Origin: Tritrichomonas musculus
Lineage: Eukaryota; Parabasalia; Tritrichomonadida; Tritrichomonadidae
DNA: 64,000 nt
Assembly (NCBI GenBank): GCA_039105265.1
Contig: JAPFFF010000016.1
Location: forward strand, 1,116,001-1,180,000
Reading direction: 5' to 3'
Part shown: one piece after another, positions 31,383-44,182 of the stretch
Layout: each line of letters opens with the position of its first letter
Numbering within the stretch: position 1 is the first letter of the stretch
Made by a program: the position numbers and the translations under genes
The notes under the pieces: generated by a model
Told to the model about the DNA's origin: nothing
Database searches by the model: none
The model's input: the letters and a program-made list of their open reading frames with translations, nothing else

Positions 31383-32510
31383 ATGTCTGTTGAAACCACT
31401 AGAGTAGTACTTAACGAGAACGATCAAAATTTGACCTTGAAAAAAATCAACACCGTTGCCGAAAGCCAGCAAGTTCTTCAAGAATTCTATGGCAACAAAA
31501 TCTTCAAGCACTCGATGAAACCTGATGAAAGGATTGAGTTCATCAACCAGCACTGTGTTTTCAATAGTTTTGTTCAAGCTTACAAAGAGCACAGACCGAT
31601 TACGATATCTCCAGATATTTTTTGGCTTCTTATTGTCCAAGGATTCGCCAACCACGTCAACAATAATGCTGAGAAGCTCCGCTCGATGTTTGTTGATTTT
31701 GACGGCCAAAAGCATTTAATAGTTAAAAGGTCGAATATTACACCTCAAACAGCCACGATCGAAGATTGGAACGGAATCTTTTCTGAGTTCGTTGGACAAA
31801 TTTCAGGCTTCACCGGAAAAGAAATCGCCGAAACACTTGAACCATCATTCACGACGACGACTGACATTTCAAGAGCTGTTGGCGATTTGAGCATCATGTG
31901 TGCTATGAAAAAGTACTTCACGTACGAGGTCATGATGTGCATTTGCCATTTCCCATTCATTGTTATCGAAGGAACAGTTGAAGACTGGCAAAAAATTGTT
32001 GACAAGTTAAAGAAAATTCAGAAGTTTGATCTCGATTTTTGGGTCAAAGATTTGCTTCCAATTTTTGATAAAATAATTGATACAAAGAAAGGAAATGTTG
32101 ACAAAAAATTCTGGAATGACATGATTCACATTCAGCCTAAAAAAGGTCCTTATAGACCTGGTTACGTTGACGGTTGGTTTGTCAAATTCTTCCTTTACGA
32201 CATCTACGGAAGCAAAATTGGTGGAAAAGTTGGAGACAAAAGAAAAGACGAATTAACTAGTGAAATGCTGACTATTCCATTCATTTTAACAGTTGTTGGT
32301 GGAGCTGATTCATATTCTGTAGATTGCGAATTCGTGGCAGGTTTCGTCGGCGTCTCTCAAGATCAAGAAACTAAGTGCATTAAGCCTGAAATTGGCTGGA
32401 TCATTCGTGAAGAAGACAAAGAACAAAAAGAAAAAGATAGACTAGAAATTGAAAGACTCAGAGAAGAAGCGAGAAATGAAGATGATGTTTACATCAGAGA
32501 ATCTAAATAA
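31383..32510 (+). CDS. DUF4419 domain protein (375 residues)
   Basis: The core fits the DUF4419 family: a helix-loop around HCVFNSFVQAYKEHRP, then ITISPDIFWLLIVQGFANHVN, EKLRSMFVDFDGQKHLIVKR, the ISGFTGKEIAETLEPSFTTT block, CICHFPFIVIEGTVEDWQKI and a C-terminal VDGWFVKFFLYD with the conserved VGGADSYSVDCEFVAGFVG. The last 40 residues form a charged helix. The family is known in fungi, ciliates and trichomonads; its molecular role is not established. The gene is uninterrupted and richer in GC than its surroundings, so it is probably expressed. The start is supported by the TCAATTT initiator 9 bp upstream. A TAAT-rich end follows. Confidence 0.85.
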   Translation: MSVETTRVVLNENDQNLTLKKINTVAESQQVLQEFYGNKIFKHSMKPDERIEFINQHCVFNSFVQAYKEHRPITISPDIFWLLIVQGFANHVNNNAEKLRSMFVDFDGQKHLIVKRSNITPQTATIEDWNGIFSEFVGQISGFTGKEIAETLEPSFTTTTDISRAVGDLSIMCAMKKYFTYEVMMCICHFPFIVIEGTVEDWQKIVDKLKKIQKFDLDFWVKDLLPIFDKIIDTKKGNVDKKFWNDMIHIQPKKGPYRPGYVDGWFVKFFLYDIYGSKIGGKVGDKRKDELTSEMLTIPFILTVVGGADSYSVDCEFVAGFVGVSQDQETKCIKPEIGWIIREEDKEQKEKDRLEIERLREEARNEDDVYIRESK

Positions 32511-33263
32511 TTGATTAATTAATTATAGTGAAATCACGAATTATACAATAAATTAAAAATAATATAAAATTCGAATTAAAAAATGCTTTTTATTTAAACC
32601 TTATTGAATATTTTTATTGCATCATTTTTAGCACAATCAATTGGTATTTCTCATAAATTATATAAAAAAATCATTTAAAAAAAGACAATAAATCTCATTG
32701 TGATTATTTGTTCCTTTTATCATTTTTTAAAATTTTCTTAATTTCAGTGTTAGACTCTGCAATTTGTAATGGCGTTTTATAAAATTATGCTAAAATTATA
32801 TATAAATATGTGATTTTGAATAGTATTGAAATATATGATTTTGAATAGTATTGAATTGTGTAATTTTGAATAGTATTGAATTATTTAATATTGAATTGCA
32901 TTGAACAATTTGATTTAAAATAAAATTTAACTAATTAAATATAAAATACCATAAAAACAATTTTTTTTTATAATTACATTAAAATATTAGATGTTGAATC
33001 AAATCTAAATTTTTATTTTTAAAATTATATCAATAAAAATAAATTGAAATATATGGAGAATTAATATCAATTTTTTTATTTGTTAATAAAATATTAATAA
33101 TTTCGACATTTTGTTTCTTAACTGCTTCAAAAAATGGTGTTTTATGAATTTACTTTATTAATTGTATTCAAATATTTTAAATAGTGAATTTTATTGAAAA
33201 ATAATAAAATTCAATTTCATTAAATAATATATTTTAAAATTCTATTAAAAATAATAATGTTAA

Positions 33264-33610
33264 GGTTCTCCTTCCCAAAAAAAAAGTAAATTATTCAATA
33301 TTGAATTAACTCATAGAATAAATAATTCAATAGAGCATTTTTCTGAAAAAGTTTTGGTGAAAAATAAAAAAATATGGCCTTAACGATTAAATCTTATTTT
33401 ATTCAAAACTGTTTTTGATTTTTTAATTCTATGATTTCTATCTGCAAAAAACAAAATCGATAAGATTTCATAAAAATATTTTTATTCAGTTATTTGAAAT
33501 ATATATCTATATAAATTTTATATTTTAATTCATTTTTAAAAACGATATTTATGTATATTTTATTTGTGAAATCTCATTGAATTTAATCTTTTGAATTTGA
33601 AAGGAGAACC
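33264..33610. mobile_element. TTAA-flanked MITE with GGTTCTCCTT ends (347 bp)
   Basis: GGTTCTCCTT is repeated inverted at the right end. TTAA flanks both sides (33260-33263 and 33611-33614). It lies in a spacer between two ankyrin units. Different internal sequence from the 5109/12698 family. Confidence 0.7.
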
Positions 33611-34739
33611 TTAAATGTATTCAACATAAATCTATATGATTTAAAATATCATGAATAAAGAAAAAAGATTTGAATATTATTGAAATAAATGATTTCTAAT
33701 TATATAAAAAACAAATGATTATAAATGTAATGAAAATATGATTTTTTTTAAAATTTTATGAAAAATAAAAATGACTTAAAATTTTTGGAAGATTAACATT
33801 AACTCTATCGCTTTCGATAAGAAGTTTTATAACATTGATATTTTTCTTTTTAACAGCAATGAATAATGGCGATACATAAATATATTTTTTCGATTTCATT
33901 CAAACTGTTGATTTTATATTCTATCCAAATATTTAATATCTTAATTTTATCTAATAATTTGATTTTCAATTCTGTTGAAATAATCATTGTTTAATTGGAT
34001 TTAAAAATGATTTTAAATTCCATCATAATGTTTGATTTATAATTGTATTAAAAACATATTATAGAAAATTTTATTTAAATAACTAACATCAAATTTCATT
34101 TAAATGCATATTTAAATATAATAAAAATATAAAAATATAAATTTTGTTAATATTAATAAATTAGAATATATGGAATATTAACATCAGTTTGTAAATTATC
34201 TAATAAAAGTTTAACGTTTTCAATTCTATTGATTTCACAGGCCAAATAAAATGGTGTTTTATGAATATTTTTTCTATAATTTCATTAGAATATTGGATTT
34301 ATAATTCCATTTAAATATTTAATTTGTTAATGCGATTCAAATATATTATTATGAATTTCATTAATTATTATGATCATTGAATATAATTAAAAATACAAAT
34401 AAAAATGCTATGAATTTTTCAAATAAAAATATCATTGAATATATGAATATAGAATGTAATCAAAATATATGATTTTAAATTACATTGAAACATAATATAT
34501 TGAATTTTATCAAAATAATAATATTGAATTTCATTGAATATAATGTTTCAATATTATTAAAATAAGATTTTAAATGTAATTAAAAAAATATAACTTAGAA
34601 TTCTATTAAAATCAACAAAATTAATCCAATCTAAATAAATAAATTTAAATATCATTGAAATATATGATTTTAAATATCATTAAAAAAGGCCTTTTTTGAA
34701 TGTAATTGAAAAATTGAATAATAAATGGAATAAAATATT

Positions 34740-35650
34740 ACATTTTTTAAAATTATATTAGAGACTAAGGAAAAAGTCTTAGCTTTTTTAAAATTCCATG
34801 ATTTATATATTAAAAACAATTTAATTTTAAAAAATCCTGAAAAAACGCAAAAGAAATCTCTATTTAAAAAAATATTTGTTTTTTAAAATACCAATTTTTT
34901 ACGATTATTTTGAAGTGAAAACAAAAAATCGATAAAATTTTGAATAAATTGATTTATTTCAAAAATAAATATAATTTTGAAAAAACTTGTTGTTGCATAT
35001 TTGCAATGGTTTTTGTTATAAAAAAAATAATTTTAAAACAAATTTTTTTTGCGTAAATTACAATATACTATTTACAAAAACCAATAATAAAAATATTCAA
35101 GGTTATCAATATTTTAATAAATTGAGAAGAATGAAAATTATCTCTAAAACTTTGGAAATAAAAAAGAACAACTTCTTTGTTTCTAAGAAAGTACAATAAT
35201 ATGTGAGCACGACAACCAATCATAGCAATCTTTTATGAACAATAATTTTTTTCTTTTGAAATATTTTATTTCTATTTTACATTTTTGTAGAGCACATATC
35301 CTGCAAACCTCACAGCAACAATAAAGTTATATCAATTTTTACTCATAATTACATCTAATTTATGAATAAAAGCATTTAAAAATAATTGCAAATAATTTGT
35401 AATCATAATATGAGCAATTTCTTTAATTTTTTAAAGTTATATTTGCACAAAAAAAAATTATTTTAAAAAAGATATTTAAATGGCAAATACTTTTTGTAAT
35501 CAATAAAAAAAGTTATTTCAAAAAAATTGCAAATTGAAACAAAAGAATTTTTTTTGTGAAAAAATTAATTTTTTCAAAAGATGACAACTTTTTTGCAAAT
35601 GTAATTCTTTTTGGCCAAAAAGTTATTATCTGAAAAAACTCAATTTAATT
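34740..35650. other. Unexplained block in an ankyrin spacer
   Basis: This stretch differs from the ATTGAAATAT-type spacer. It holds TAAGGAAAAAGTCTTAG near 34766 and many AAAAAGTT words, but no matching inverted end was found. The 70-residue frame at 34987-35199 is low complexity. Confidence 0.35.
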
Positions 35651-36738
35651 GAATTACTAGTATTTTTTCTAATAAATACATTTAATGCAAAATATCGTTG
35701 GAATTTTAAAATTAAAAATAATTTTGATAAGTCTCTATTGAACTTTATAAATTTAAATTGTATCAAAATAATAAAAATTCAATGTAATTAAAGCATTTAA
35801 CTTTAAATGCCATTCAAGTATTTGTTTTGGAATTCGATTAATAATAAGTACATTTTATATTTTCTTAAAACAAATTATTGCAAATTCTATTATGAAATAT
35901 TTGTAGAAATATAATGAAAATTTATTTTTTTTTTTTAATTGTATAAATAAATCAATAGATTAAAATATATGGAGTATTAATATCTGTTTTATTATTAGCT
36001 AATAAAAGTTTAACGATTTCACTATTTCATTTATTAACAGCTTCAAATAATGGAGTTTTATGAATATATTTTGATAATTTCATTCAAATAAGTGATATAA
36101 AATTCCATTGAAATAATTATTTTGTCAATTTCATTCAAACATAATAATTACAATTGTATTGAAATGCATATTTTAAATATTATTTAATTATATATTTATA
36201 AATGTTATTACAATAGATGATTTTAAATTCCATTAAAATATTAAGTTTTGATAATCGAATTGAATTCTATAATTATGAATGTGATTAAAACAAATAGCAT
36301 TAAATTCCATAAAAATAATATGCAAATGAAATTGAAAAATTAAATATCTAAATGAAATTAAAATATAATTTTTGAAATGGTATTAAATTATACATAGTTT
36401 TCAATTTTATAAATAAAAAAATAGTATTGAATTTCATTAAAAACAATGATTTCAAATCATATTAAAATGTTATAATTCAAATGTAATGAACAAAAAATTG
36501 TATTGAATTTTATAAAAAATATATATTTAAGTTAAAACACATTTAATATTAGGATCAATTCTATTATTTGATAATAAAAGTTTAACAATTTCGGTATTGT
36601 TTATCTCAATTGCTCTGAATAATGCTGTTTTATTAATTCATTTTATTAATTTCATTTGAATATATGATTATAAAATTCCATTGAAACTAATAATTTTTGA
36701 ATATTACTCAAATACAAAATTTTTAATTGTATTGCAAT

Positions 36739-36830
36739 ATAAACTAGGATCAAAAACGATAAGACACCCAAAGGTGAAATTTCATTCAATTTTGACCATA
36801 GGTGTCTTATCGTTTTTGATCCTAGTTTAT
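36739..36830. repeat. Perfect 30-bp inverted repeat (92-bp foldback)
   Basis: ACTAGGATCAAAAACGATAA is the core of a 30-bp arm whose exact reverse complement follows after 32 bp. It sits in the spacer between two ankyrin units. It is probably a tiny MITE; the unchanged arms suggest recent origin. Confidence 0.85.
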
Positions 36831-37430
36831 TATTTTTAATGTCATTAAAAACAATCTTTCAAATTCTGTGAAATAAAGTTATTTTGAATTGAATAAAAAT
36901 AAATTAATTTTTAAATGTAATTATACTAAATAATTTAAAATGCTATTAAAACACATAATTAAAAAATATAATAAATAAAAAAATAACTTGAAATATCATT
37001 GAAATATAAGCTTTTTGAATGCCATTGAAATATAAACTTTTTGAATGTCATATAAATATTTGATTTTATATTTTGTAAAAAAAAGTTAATTTGAATATTA
37101 TTAAAAGTAATAATTTCAAATGATATTTAAATATTTGACTTCAAACGTAATTAAATTTTAATATTTTCAATTTTATAACTACTAAAAATTCAAACACATT
37201 TAATATTTACATTGACTCTATCATTACCAATTAAAAGCTTAACAATTTCAATGTTTTCTTTTTCGATTGCTATGAACAAAGGCGTTTTATAAGATCTTTT
37301 CTTATAAATTTCATTTAAAAATCAAATTTTTAATTCCATTTAAAAGCATTTTTAAATTTCATTAAAAACATAAGGTAAAGAAAATATCATTTATATCATT
37401 CATTTTAAATTGTATACAACAAAATAATAT

Positions 37431-38570
37431 TTAAATCATTATTTTCATATTTACATCAATGTCTTTTTGTTTTAAAAGAAAAGAAACAAAATCACAGTGA
37501 TCATATTTAATCAAAAAATGCAAAGAATCCGAATTAATCATATCATTTTGGATAAACAAATAATTATAATATTTAAAGATATTTTGCAAAATTTCTTTTG
37601 AATACTTTTGATTGTTATATAAATAATTATTCTTTATATAATTGGCGATATCATTGTGATGGCATTTAATAGAATCAATGAATATTTGTTCGTATATATT
37701 ATTATTTTGGTTATTTGGATCTTCAGGTGGTTTAATTTTATTACTTTCAAGAAGATGAATAATATCAGCATTTTTTCCATGAATTGCATATTTCCATAAT
37801 GATGGTGTTAATTCAACATTATTATGTATTAAATAAAATATAATTTGAATTGATCCATAAAATACGGCATATTCAATTAATGATATGTTTTTTTGGTCAA
37901 GTAAAAATGAATTTGTTTCATAAATTGATGGCTCGATTGTTGATTGAAGTGAATAGTTAGTTTTATTTACATATACGATAAAATCATCAATCAAATCTTT
38001 TTGAATCAACTGACATACAAAATTGTCATTTTGGCTTTTTTTCCTTTTTTCATAAAATAATTGGTCTTTTGTCCATTTTTCAACTAAAATATTAATTCTT
38101 GCCATTCCATCATGCGAAAACCAATAGAAATTAATAAATGGTTCAATTTCTGGTGAAAAATACTCTGGATATTTGGCGTCAAATAATTTTTTTCGAGTAA
38201 TAAATTTTCCAAATGATTCATCCCCAATCATTATTTTTTCTTCTAAAAGAAATAATAAAATTCTTTTGTTATTTTTGAATATTCGCAAAATATCTTCATT
38301 TGAAAAATATTTTTTCATATCTTCGATAAAAAGATATAAAATACGTTCGATTTTGTTGAAAAAATCTTCCTTATAATGATGATTGTTAGATATTTTGAAT
38401 ATCAAACTTAATATTTGTTTGATTTTAGATGGATTATCATGAATTTTAATCTTATCAAATATATTCTTTAAAAACTGAAATTTTCCTTCAGCAGTAGACT
38501 CATCATCAATGTAATCTAAAAGATTTTCTTGAATTTGCTGCATCTCAGATAAGAATTCTTCCAAACTCAT
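37431..38570 (-). CDS. DUF3447-type ankyrin protein A, N-terminal domain (379 residues)
   Basis: A trichomonad-type ankyrin protein. Residues 1-130 form the helical N-terminal domain (SLEEFLSEMQQIQENLLDYI ... FKNNKRILLFLLEEKI), followed by YFSPEIEPFINFYW and then degenerate ankyrin-like units with SLIEYAVFYGSIQIIFYLIH, NVELTPSLWKYAIHGKNADI and SIKCHHNDIANYI. It ends KQKDIDVNMKIMI where the next ankyrin unit should start; the missing units lie scattered at 32705-37300. A TCAAAAAGTG motif is 45-53 bp before the start. Presumed protein-binding role in the cytoplasm. It could be expressed as a shortened protein. Confidence 0.75.
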   Translation of the reverse strand: MSLEEFLSEMQQIQENLLDYIDDESTAEGKFQFLKNIFDKIKIHDNPSKIKQILSLIFKISNNHHYKEDFFNKIERILYLFIEDMKKYFSNEDILRIFKNNKRILLFLLEEKIMIGDESFGKFITRKKLFDAKYPEYFSPEIEPFINFYWFSHDGMARINILVEKWTKDQLFYEKRKKSQNDNFVCQLIQKDLIDDFIVYVNKTNYSLQSTIEPSIYETNSFLLDQKNISLIEYAVFYGSIQIIFYLIHNNVELTPSLWKYAIHGKNADIIHLLESNKIKPPEDPNNQNNNIYEQIFIDSIKCHHNDIANYIKNNYLYNNQKYSKEILQNIFKYYNYLFIQNDMINSDSLHFLIKYDHCDFVSFLLKQKDIDVNMKIMI

Positions 38571-39314
38571 TTTGTGTTTTTTGAGAATTTATCAGAATAT
38601 ATTCAATGCATTTCACTTTTTGATAGATTATATATTATATATATATAGACTCGATTTGAAAAAAGTGCATTTTTTTAAATTGCCTTTTTTTCATCATTCC
38701 GCTTTAAAAAAACTTTTCAAAATATGAAAATTATGATATATATATAATTAAGAACCAAATTAATCTATTAAAATAATAATATCTTTTAAATATAAAATAC
38801 TTTTCTATCATTTTCATTTATCAAATAATTATTTTCTGCCAATAGACAAGTTGTTATCTTTTGATAACTAGCTTTTCGTTTTTTAATATGTAAAATGTAA
38901 GTATAAAAAAATTAATTTTTCATATATATTAAATACTTAGTTATATATTACATTTTTTTTTTTTTTTCAAAGACAATTCAAAAATTAAATGAGTAGATAA
39001 AATTTTTGAATTCTTAAAAAATCATAGTTTATAAACGGCATCGCAACTTTCTTGTTCAAATATGAGAAAAATTGAATATTAATTTAAGATTCTACTTTTT
39101 ACATTATGTTTAAGAAGATGTGATTTCATTGACTTTGTATTTGGGAAAATGCGATTTTATTGATTAATATATTTCAAAATTGGTAATTTATATTTTTAGG
39201 ATTAAGAATAAATTGCATAATTTGTTCTCTGTTATTTTTATAAATATATGTATAAAAAAGGAAAAATAAAAGATAAAAAATATTTAACAAAATCTTCAAA
39301 TTACTTAATTTAGT
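38571..39314. other. Spacer between ankyrin gene A and ankyrin relic C
   Basis: AT-rich. It includes the putative upstream region of gene A (motif at 38615-38623). No other gene signal. Confidence 0.45.
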
Positions 39315-39730
39315 TAATATGCAGTATTTTTTGGATCAATTCAAATTGTTCGATATTTATTCCAAAATAATGTTGAATTAAATCCATCATCGTGGATTTT
39401 TGCAATTCATTCAAATAATCCAGAATTGATTCATTTTCTAGAAGATAATAATGTTTTACCAGATGATAAAACTTATCAAGAATGTTTGAAAGAATCAATT
39501 AAATGTTTCCATAATAGAATTGCACATTATATTCAAGATAATCTTTTACAAAAATCTACTCAGAATGATGAAGATTATTTAATTGAATGTTATAACTTTG
39601 AATTTTGTCAAAATTATTTAGGGAATGAGGAATTTTTAAATTATTTGATTAGATATGATTATCTATAAATGATAAAAATAATGATGAAAGATTTGGATAT
39701 AAATAAAAAAATGAACCATATTTATTTATT
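39315..39730 (+). pseudogene. Ankyrin relic C, first part
   Basis: The plus-strand frame starting AVFFGSIQIVRYLFQNNVEL, then SSWIFAIHSNNPELIHFLED and SIKCFHNRIAHYIQ, matches genes A and B. The N-terminal half is missing. A stop follows LIRYDYL, after which KDLDINKK continues the reading. It is then cut by the transposon at about 39731. Confidence 0.75.
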
Positions 39731-42629
39731 AGACCTATCCACAAATCAAAAATCGTTTGTTGAACGTTTACTAAAAATTTGCGAACAATAAACTTTTTGT
39801 GAACATTTTTATGTACTCAAATATTTAATTATTTCTAAAGGGAAAATGCATTCTAGCCCCCATTTTTCATATCACATTTCTTTTTGGGGGCTAAATGATT
39901 TTTTGTTTATTTTTTTATTGAAAGTTGTATTTTAGCCCCCAATTTTTTTTATTCATAAGTGTTTTTCATCCCATTGACTTTACATTTCGCAAGTATTTCC
40001 CAAAATATTTTTTCTTTGTTGCTCCTTTATGCATATTACTTAATAAATAAATAGAATTGGTTGAAAATAAAAAAGGATATTATTATTTATCTCTATTTAT
40101 AGGTAAAAAGGACATCTTATCTCTTGAATTTAAATAGAAATAAAATGATTAAAGGTTTTATTGATAATATTTTCTCTATATATAATGTTTTGTTTAATCA
40201 AAGATTATATATTCTAAAAGTTTTTCTTGTGTTTTTGGTTATATATGTGTAATTATTTTCGAATATCGTTTATTATTTTATTCACCAAAGAATTTCTCTA
40301 TTTTTAATTATTTTTGTTGTTCATTAAAAAAAACTAAACAACTTTATTTTGCTTTTACTAAACGATTTTTTTTATATATTTTTGATAGTTTATATGGTCA
40401 AAATATTTTCAAAAAGTTTCTATTTCAACCAAATATTCTCACAAAAATTTTGGTAATAAATGAAACACACTAATTCTTATTTAGGATCAATTTAATTAAA
40501 TTATTTAACGCAGCAGCATTTTCTTTTTGCCCAAAATGATCTTAAACTTAAACCAGACATTATACTTTCATATTTTTATAATGAATATGAAATATAATAA
40601 TTTATTCATGTTAATATAAACACCAGCTTTATGGCTTTTTTTGAGATAATATATAATTTTCAGTATGAATTAATGATTCTTTCCCTTTTTATTCTATCTA
40701 TCATTAAATAGTTTATCTTAATAAAGTAATAATCAAGAATTATTGATGTTTTTTAGAATTTTTCGTTTTATTTTTATCTTTATATGTTTTTTTACATATA
40801 ACTTCCTTTTTTTTTTGCATTTATTTTATTTTAATATGCTTTTTTTGCTCTTTTTTTAAATCTAATTTACGATTATTTTCAATTGAAAAAGTTATCAAAA
40901 AAGTGGGGGCCAAAAAACACATTTTTACATTTTTTCCCCCATTTTTCCTTTCAATTTTTGGGGGCTAAAAAAAGTTCCTCATTTCTAAATATCCCATTCT
41001 TTGCAAATAAGCGGTATTGTCCGTAATTTTTTAAGTTTTTTGGTAAACGTTTTGTTTAAAAACAAAACGTTTATTTGCTTTATGTTTTAATTTTTTTTGT
41101 TCCAATATCTTAAAAAATATATATTTTTTAAAGAAAAAAATTAATTAATGATTTGGCTGTTTTTAAATAAAGATCAAAATTTACAATTGAATGTACATAA
41201 AAGAACAGAGTAAATATTTTGAAAAAGGATAATAATGAAAAAAATTTGATTTTTACGATTTAAATCAGTTGTATATGCAAAATTCATATGATTTAGATTG
41301 TATTATTTAAAATGATTGATGAAAATATTGGTTAAATAAAATTTTAGTTTCTAAATTCGAAATGATCAGAGGTGAGGCTGCGAAAATTTTTGGTATTTTT
41401 TAATAATATTAATACATATTATTTTATTCCAGAATTAAATGCTATTTATGATAATTTCACTAATATTTTTTTCAGATTTTTAGCTATAAATCTATTTTTA
41501 AAATTGAATAGCATCTATCTTATTATAATTTCAATTTTATCTTAATAAAAAAATTCTATTTACTCAAAATAATAAATAATTTAATTATCAATATTTAATA
41601 TATAGATGTGAATATAATATTAAAATCTTCGACTAAGAATTATAAATCAAATAATGATTTTTTATGATTTAACTAACTATAATCATATTATAAGCATGAT
41701 TTTTTTGGTAAATTATTGATAAATATTAAAATAAATACTTATTGTGATGTTGATACCAAAATAAAAACAAATGAAATTATTTAGATATTTGTGAAGTTTA
41801 CATCATTAACGTATATAGAATTATATTCAATATTAAACCTCAATCCTAGCTAAAATTGTAAAAAATTTTTAAAAAATATTTTGATATGTTTGCCAGCACC
41901 AGATAAGTTAAGAGATAAACTATAGTCATCCCTTTGGTCTTTAATATAGAAGAAAATTTCTCTTTAAATTGAAAAATATTTTTTTGAATTTTGACCAAAA
42001 ACGCATTCATTGAATAGCTTTCTTATTAAAAAATAGAGATCATCTATATACAAATGCAATTTAATGGTTGAAAAGAAAAAATAATGACGAATATATGAAT
42101 TATGACATTTTGAAATATCAATACAATTTCAATTTATTTTGATTAAATCTGAAAAAAAGTATATGATATGAAAAGGTAACAGCACCATAATACTATATTT
42201 TTAATTTATTTTTAATTTTGTTGATTATTATTCCTAAAAAAGTTCATTTAAAATTTCGCAGTCTCACCTCTAAATGATCATAATTATTATTACATAATTC
42301 ATCTATAAAAACATAAAAAAAATAGAAAATTCTTATCAAACATTGAATTATAAAGTATATTATTGATATAGTCGAATTTGTTCTTATTAATACTTAAATT
42401 TGATAATAAGCTATTTGCATCTATTTTTAATTGTTTGCTCATATCAGTTGAAGTTAATATTATTTTTTAAAAAATGTTGTCCTCGAAAAAGTTTTATAGA
42501 TGCAAACATTAGCTTTTTTACAAATATTTTATTATTTGAGAATTTTAAGATATTCACAAAAAGTTTGTTGTCCACAAATTTTAAATAAACGTTCAACAAA
42601 CGATTTTTGATTTGTGGATAGGTCTATTA
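39731..42629. mobile_element. 2.9-kb element with about 80-bp inverted ends, inserted in ankyrin relic C
   Basis: The left end GACCTATCCACAAATCAAAA, running on for about 80 bp, is matched inverted at 42550-42629 with some differences inside. TATTA flanks both sides, a candidate 5-bp duplication. It holds a nested Mutator-type element. No transposase was recognised. The superfamily is uncertain. Confidence 0.7.
39840..40980. mobile_element. Mutator-type element nested in the 2.9-kb element (1141 bp)
   Basis: The 9-bp sequence ATTTCTAAA flanks both ends (39831-39839 and 40981-40989). The ends carry TAGCCCCCA and, inverted, TAGCCCCCA after a diverged 14-bp tip, and the TAGCCCCCA word recurs near each end. 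AT-rich inside, without a transposase. Confidence 0.75.
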
Positions 42630-42720
42630 AACAATTCATATCACTCCATTATATGAGGCAATCAAACAAGGAAATCAAGAAATTGTTCAACTTTTATTAA
42701 CAAGACAAGAACTTGATATA
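42630..42720 (+). pseudogene. Ankyrin relic C, middle part
   Basis: One clean ankyrin unit, HITPLYEAIKQGNQEIVQLL followed by LTRQELDI, in the direction of the first part and directly after the 2.9-kb element. A second element cuts it after LDI. Confidence 0.75.
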
Positions 42721-44182
42721 GTTGGTGGACATAATTATGTTTTTGGGACATAATCATGTTTGCTCAACTTTTTGAATGGTACACAAAAATAAAACACATT
42801 TTTCTCAATACTTTTTAAAGATAATTTGATAATATTATATACTTTATTAATGTATTTTATGTACATCATTATTTAATTAAATGAGCTATTATATTTGTGA
42901 TTTATATGAAATTTTGCCATTAATGTAAAAAATAGTCAAAATGCTTATTTTATTCTCAATAATTGAAACTTGGGATTTAATAATAATGTCATTAATTCAT
43001 AATCAGTAATGATATAATTTTGTCAGATAATTGATATCTAAAAACTTTCATATAAGAAAATTTTGATGCACAAAATATTGTTAAAAATCATATCACTTTT
43101 TTGTTTTTTTCCAATAAAAAATAAAAACTTTTAAATTTTTATTTAAATATTTGATATAATGCATATAGTATAATGATATTGAAAGAATAAAATTGGCGGT
43201 TCTACTCAAGATCTATTACCTTAATGAAAAAGAGTAACTTCTGAAATAACTTAAAAAGACTTTCAATTTTAGACATTGAGAAATTATTTTCATTATTTTA
43301 ATAGTTCTTCTATACTTACCTAATATTTATTGATTAATTGCTATTTTTAATGCTATAATAATAGAAAAAATAAAAAAGTGAAATTTGTATATTTCTTAGA
43401 AAAACCTGAAATCTTGATGGGCAACAATGATTTTTAGAGGATTAATAATATATTTCATTGTATGTGTTATCAAATAATGTAATTCTGAAATCATATCAAT
43501 TATGCATGAGTGATTTATGAATGATTTTGAATGAAAAAAAGAAAAATGAAATTTTTCCAAGATTGATTCTTTTTCAACCATATTATTATATTTAATATAT
43601 TATATTCATCATATAGATGATTAATACTGCATCTAATTTGAAATAAAATAAACTCATTTTTCAAAATTAGTAATTTTGTATGAATGATTTTTGTCATATT
43701 TTGAAAAAACTTTTTCTTTTTATATAATTATTATTTCAATAAATTTTTTCTAAAATATAACATATGCATTATATTCTAAAATAATAACTATGTTAGAGCA
43801 AATTAAAACAACCTTTTTTTTTATGGAAAAAGCATGAAATGTGATATGAAATGAGTTTTTTGAGTAGTGAAATGAAAATGAAACCATTTTTTCTAATTAT
43901 CTATTTTATTTCAATAAATAATAATGATACATTTTAATTATAGATGAAAAGTAAATTATGATTTTTTTCAAATAATAAAAAAATATTCAGAAATTAAAAA
44001 TTCGATATCATATTTATGATCAAATTTAGTTTGATAAAAGTGAATGAAAATCGGGGAATAGAATGTATCCAATATGATATTAATTGTTCTACAATTGTTT
44101 TTTTAAAAGTCCAATTTGAATATATAGAAATGATGTGAAAACATAATTTTGTCTCCAAAACAGAATTATGTCCACCAACTAT
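42719..44182. mobile_element. TA-flanked mariner-like element in ankyrin relic C (1.46 kb)
   Basis: Inverted ends TAGTTGGTGGACATAATT are flanked by TA. The ankyrin codons resume across it (GAACTTGA-TA-TTAATCTC gives ELDINL), which confirms a TA target. The left subterminal part (42765-42850) is repeated at 48785-48875. No clear transposase; two 60-residue minus-strand frames are low in information. Confidence 0.8.

Larger units (their letters stand above)
32705..37430 (-). pseudogene. Scattered ankyrin units, continuation of ankyrin gene A
   Basis: On the minus strand, single ankyrin units (about 30 residues each) recur downstream of gene A: near 37196-37300 (KTPLFIAIEKENIEIVKLLI), 36541-36645 (KTALFRAIEINNTEIVKLLL), 35961-36070, 34157-34263 (KTPFYLACEINRIENVKLLL), 33785-33890, 33045-33150 (KTPFFEAVKKQNVEIINILL), and a last short unit 32705-32775 ending in a natural stop after KNDKRNK. 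Between them lie 250-1500 bp of AT-rich spacer made of diverged ATTGAAATAT-type words. No trichomonad intron signal (GTATGT...ACTAAC) is seen at the borders. The units and order make sense as one ancestral gene, now spread out. Confidence 0.65.

Noticed and set aside
34987-35199. 70-residue frame as a gene
   Set aside because: Low-complexity Lys/Asn/Phe string in AT-rich DNA, no signals.
32705-37430. Spacers between ankyrin units as spliceosomal introns
   Set aside because: No GTATGT or ACTAAC...CAG consensus at the borders, and the spacers differ greatly in length and content.
43396-43697. Two overlapping minus-strand frames as a mariner transposase
   Set aside because: Both about 60 residues, no catalytic motif, different frames.
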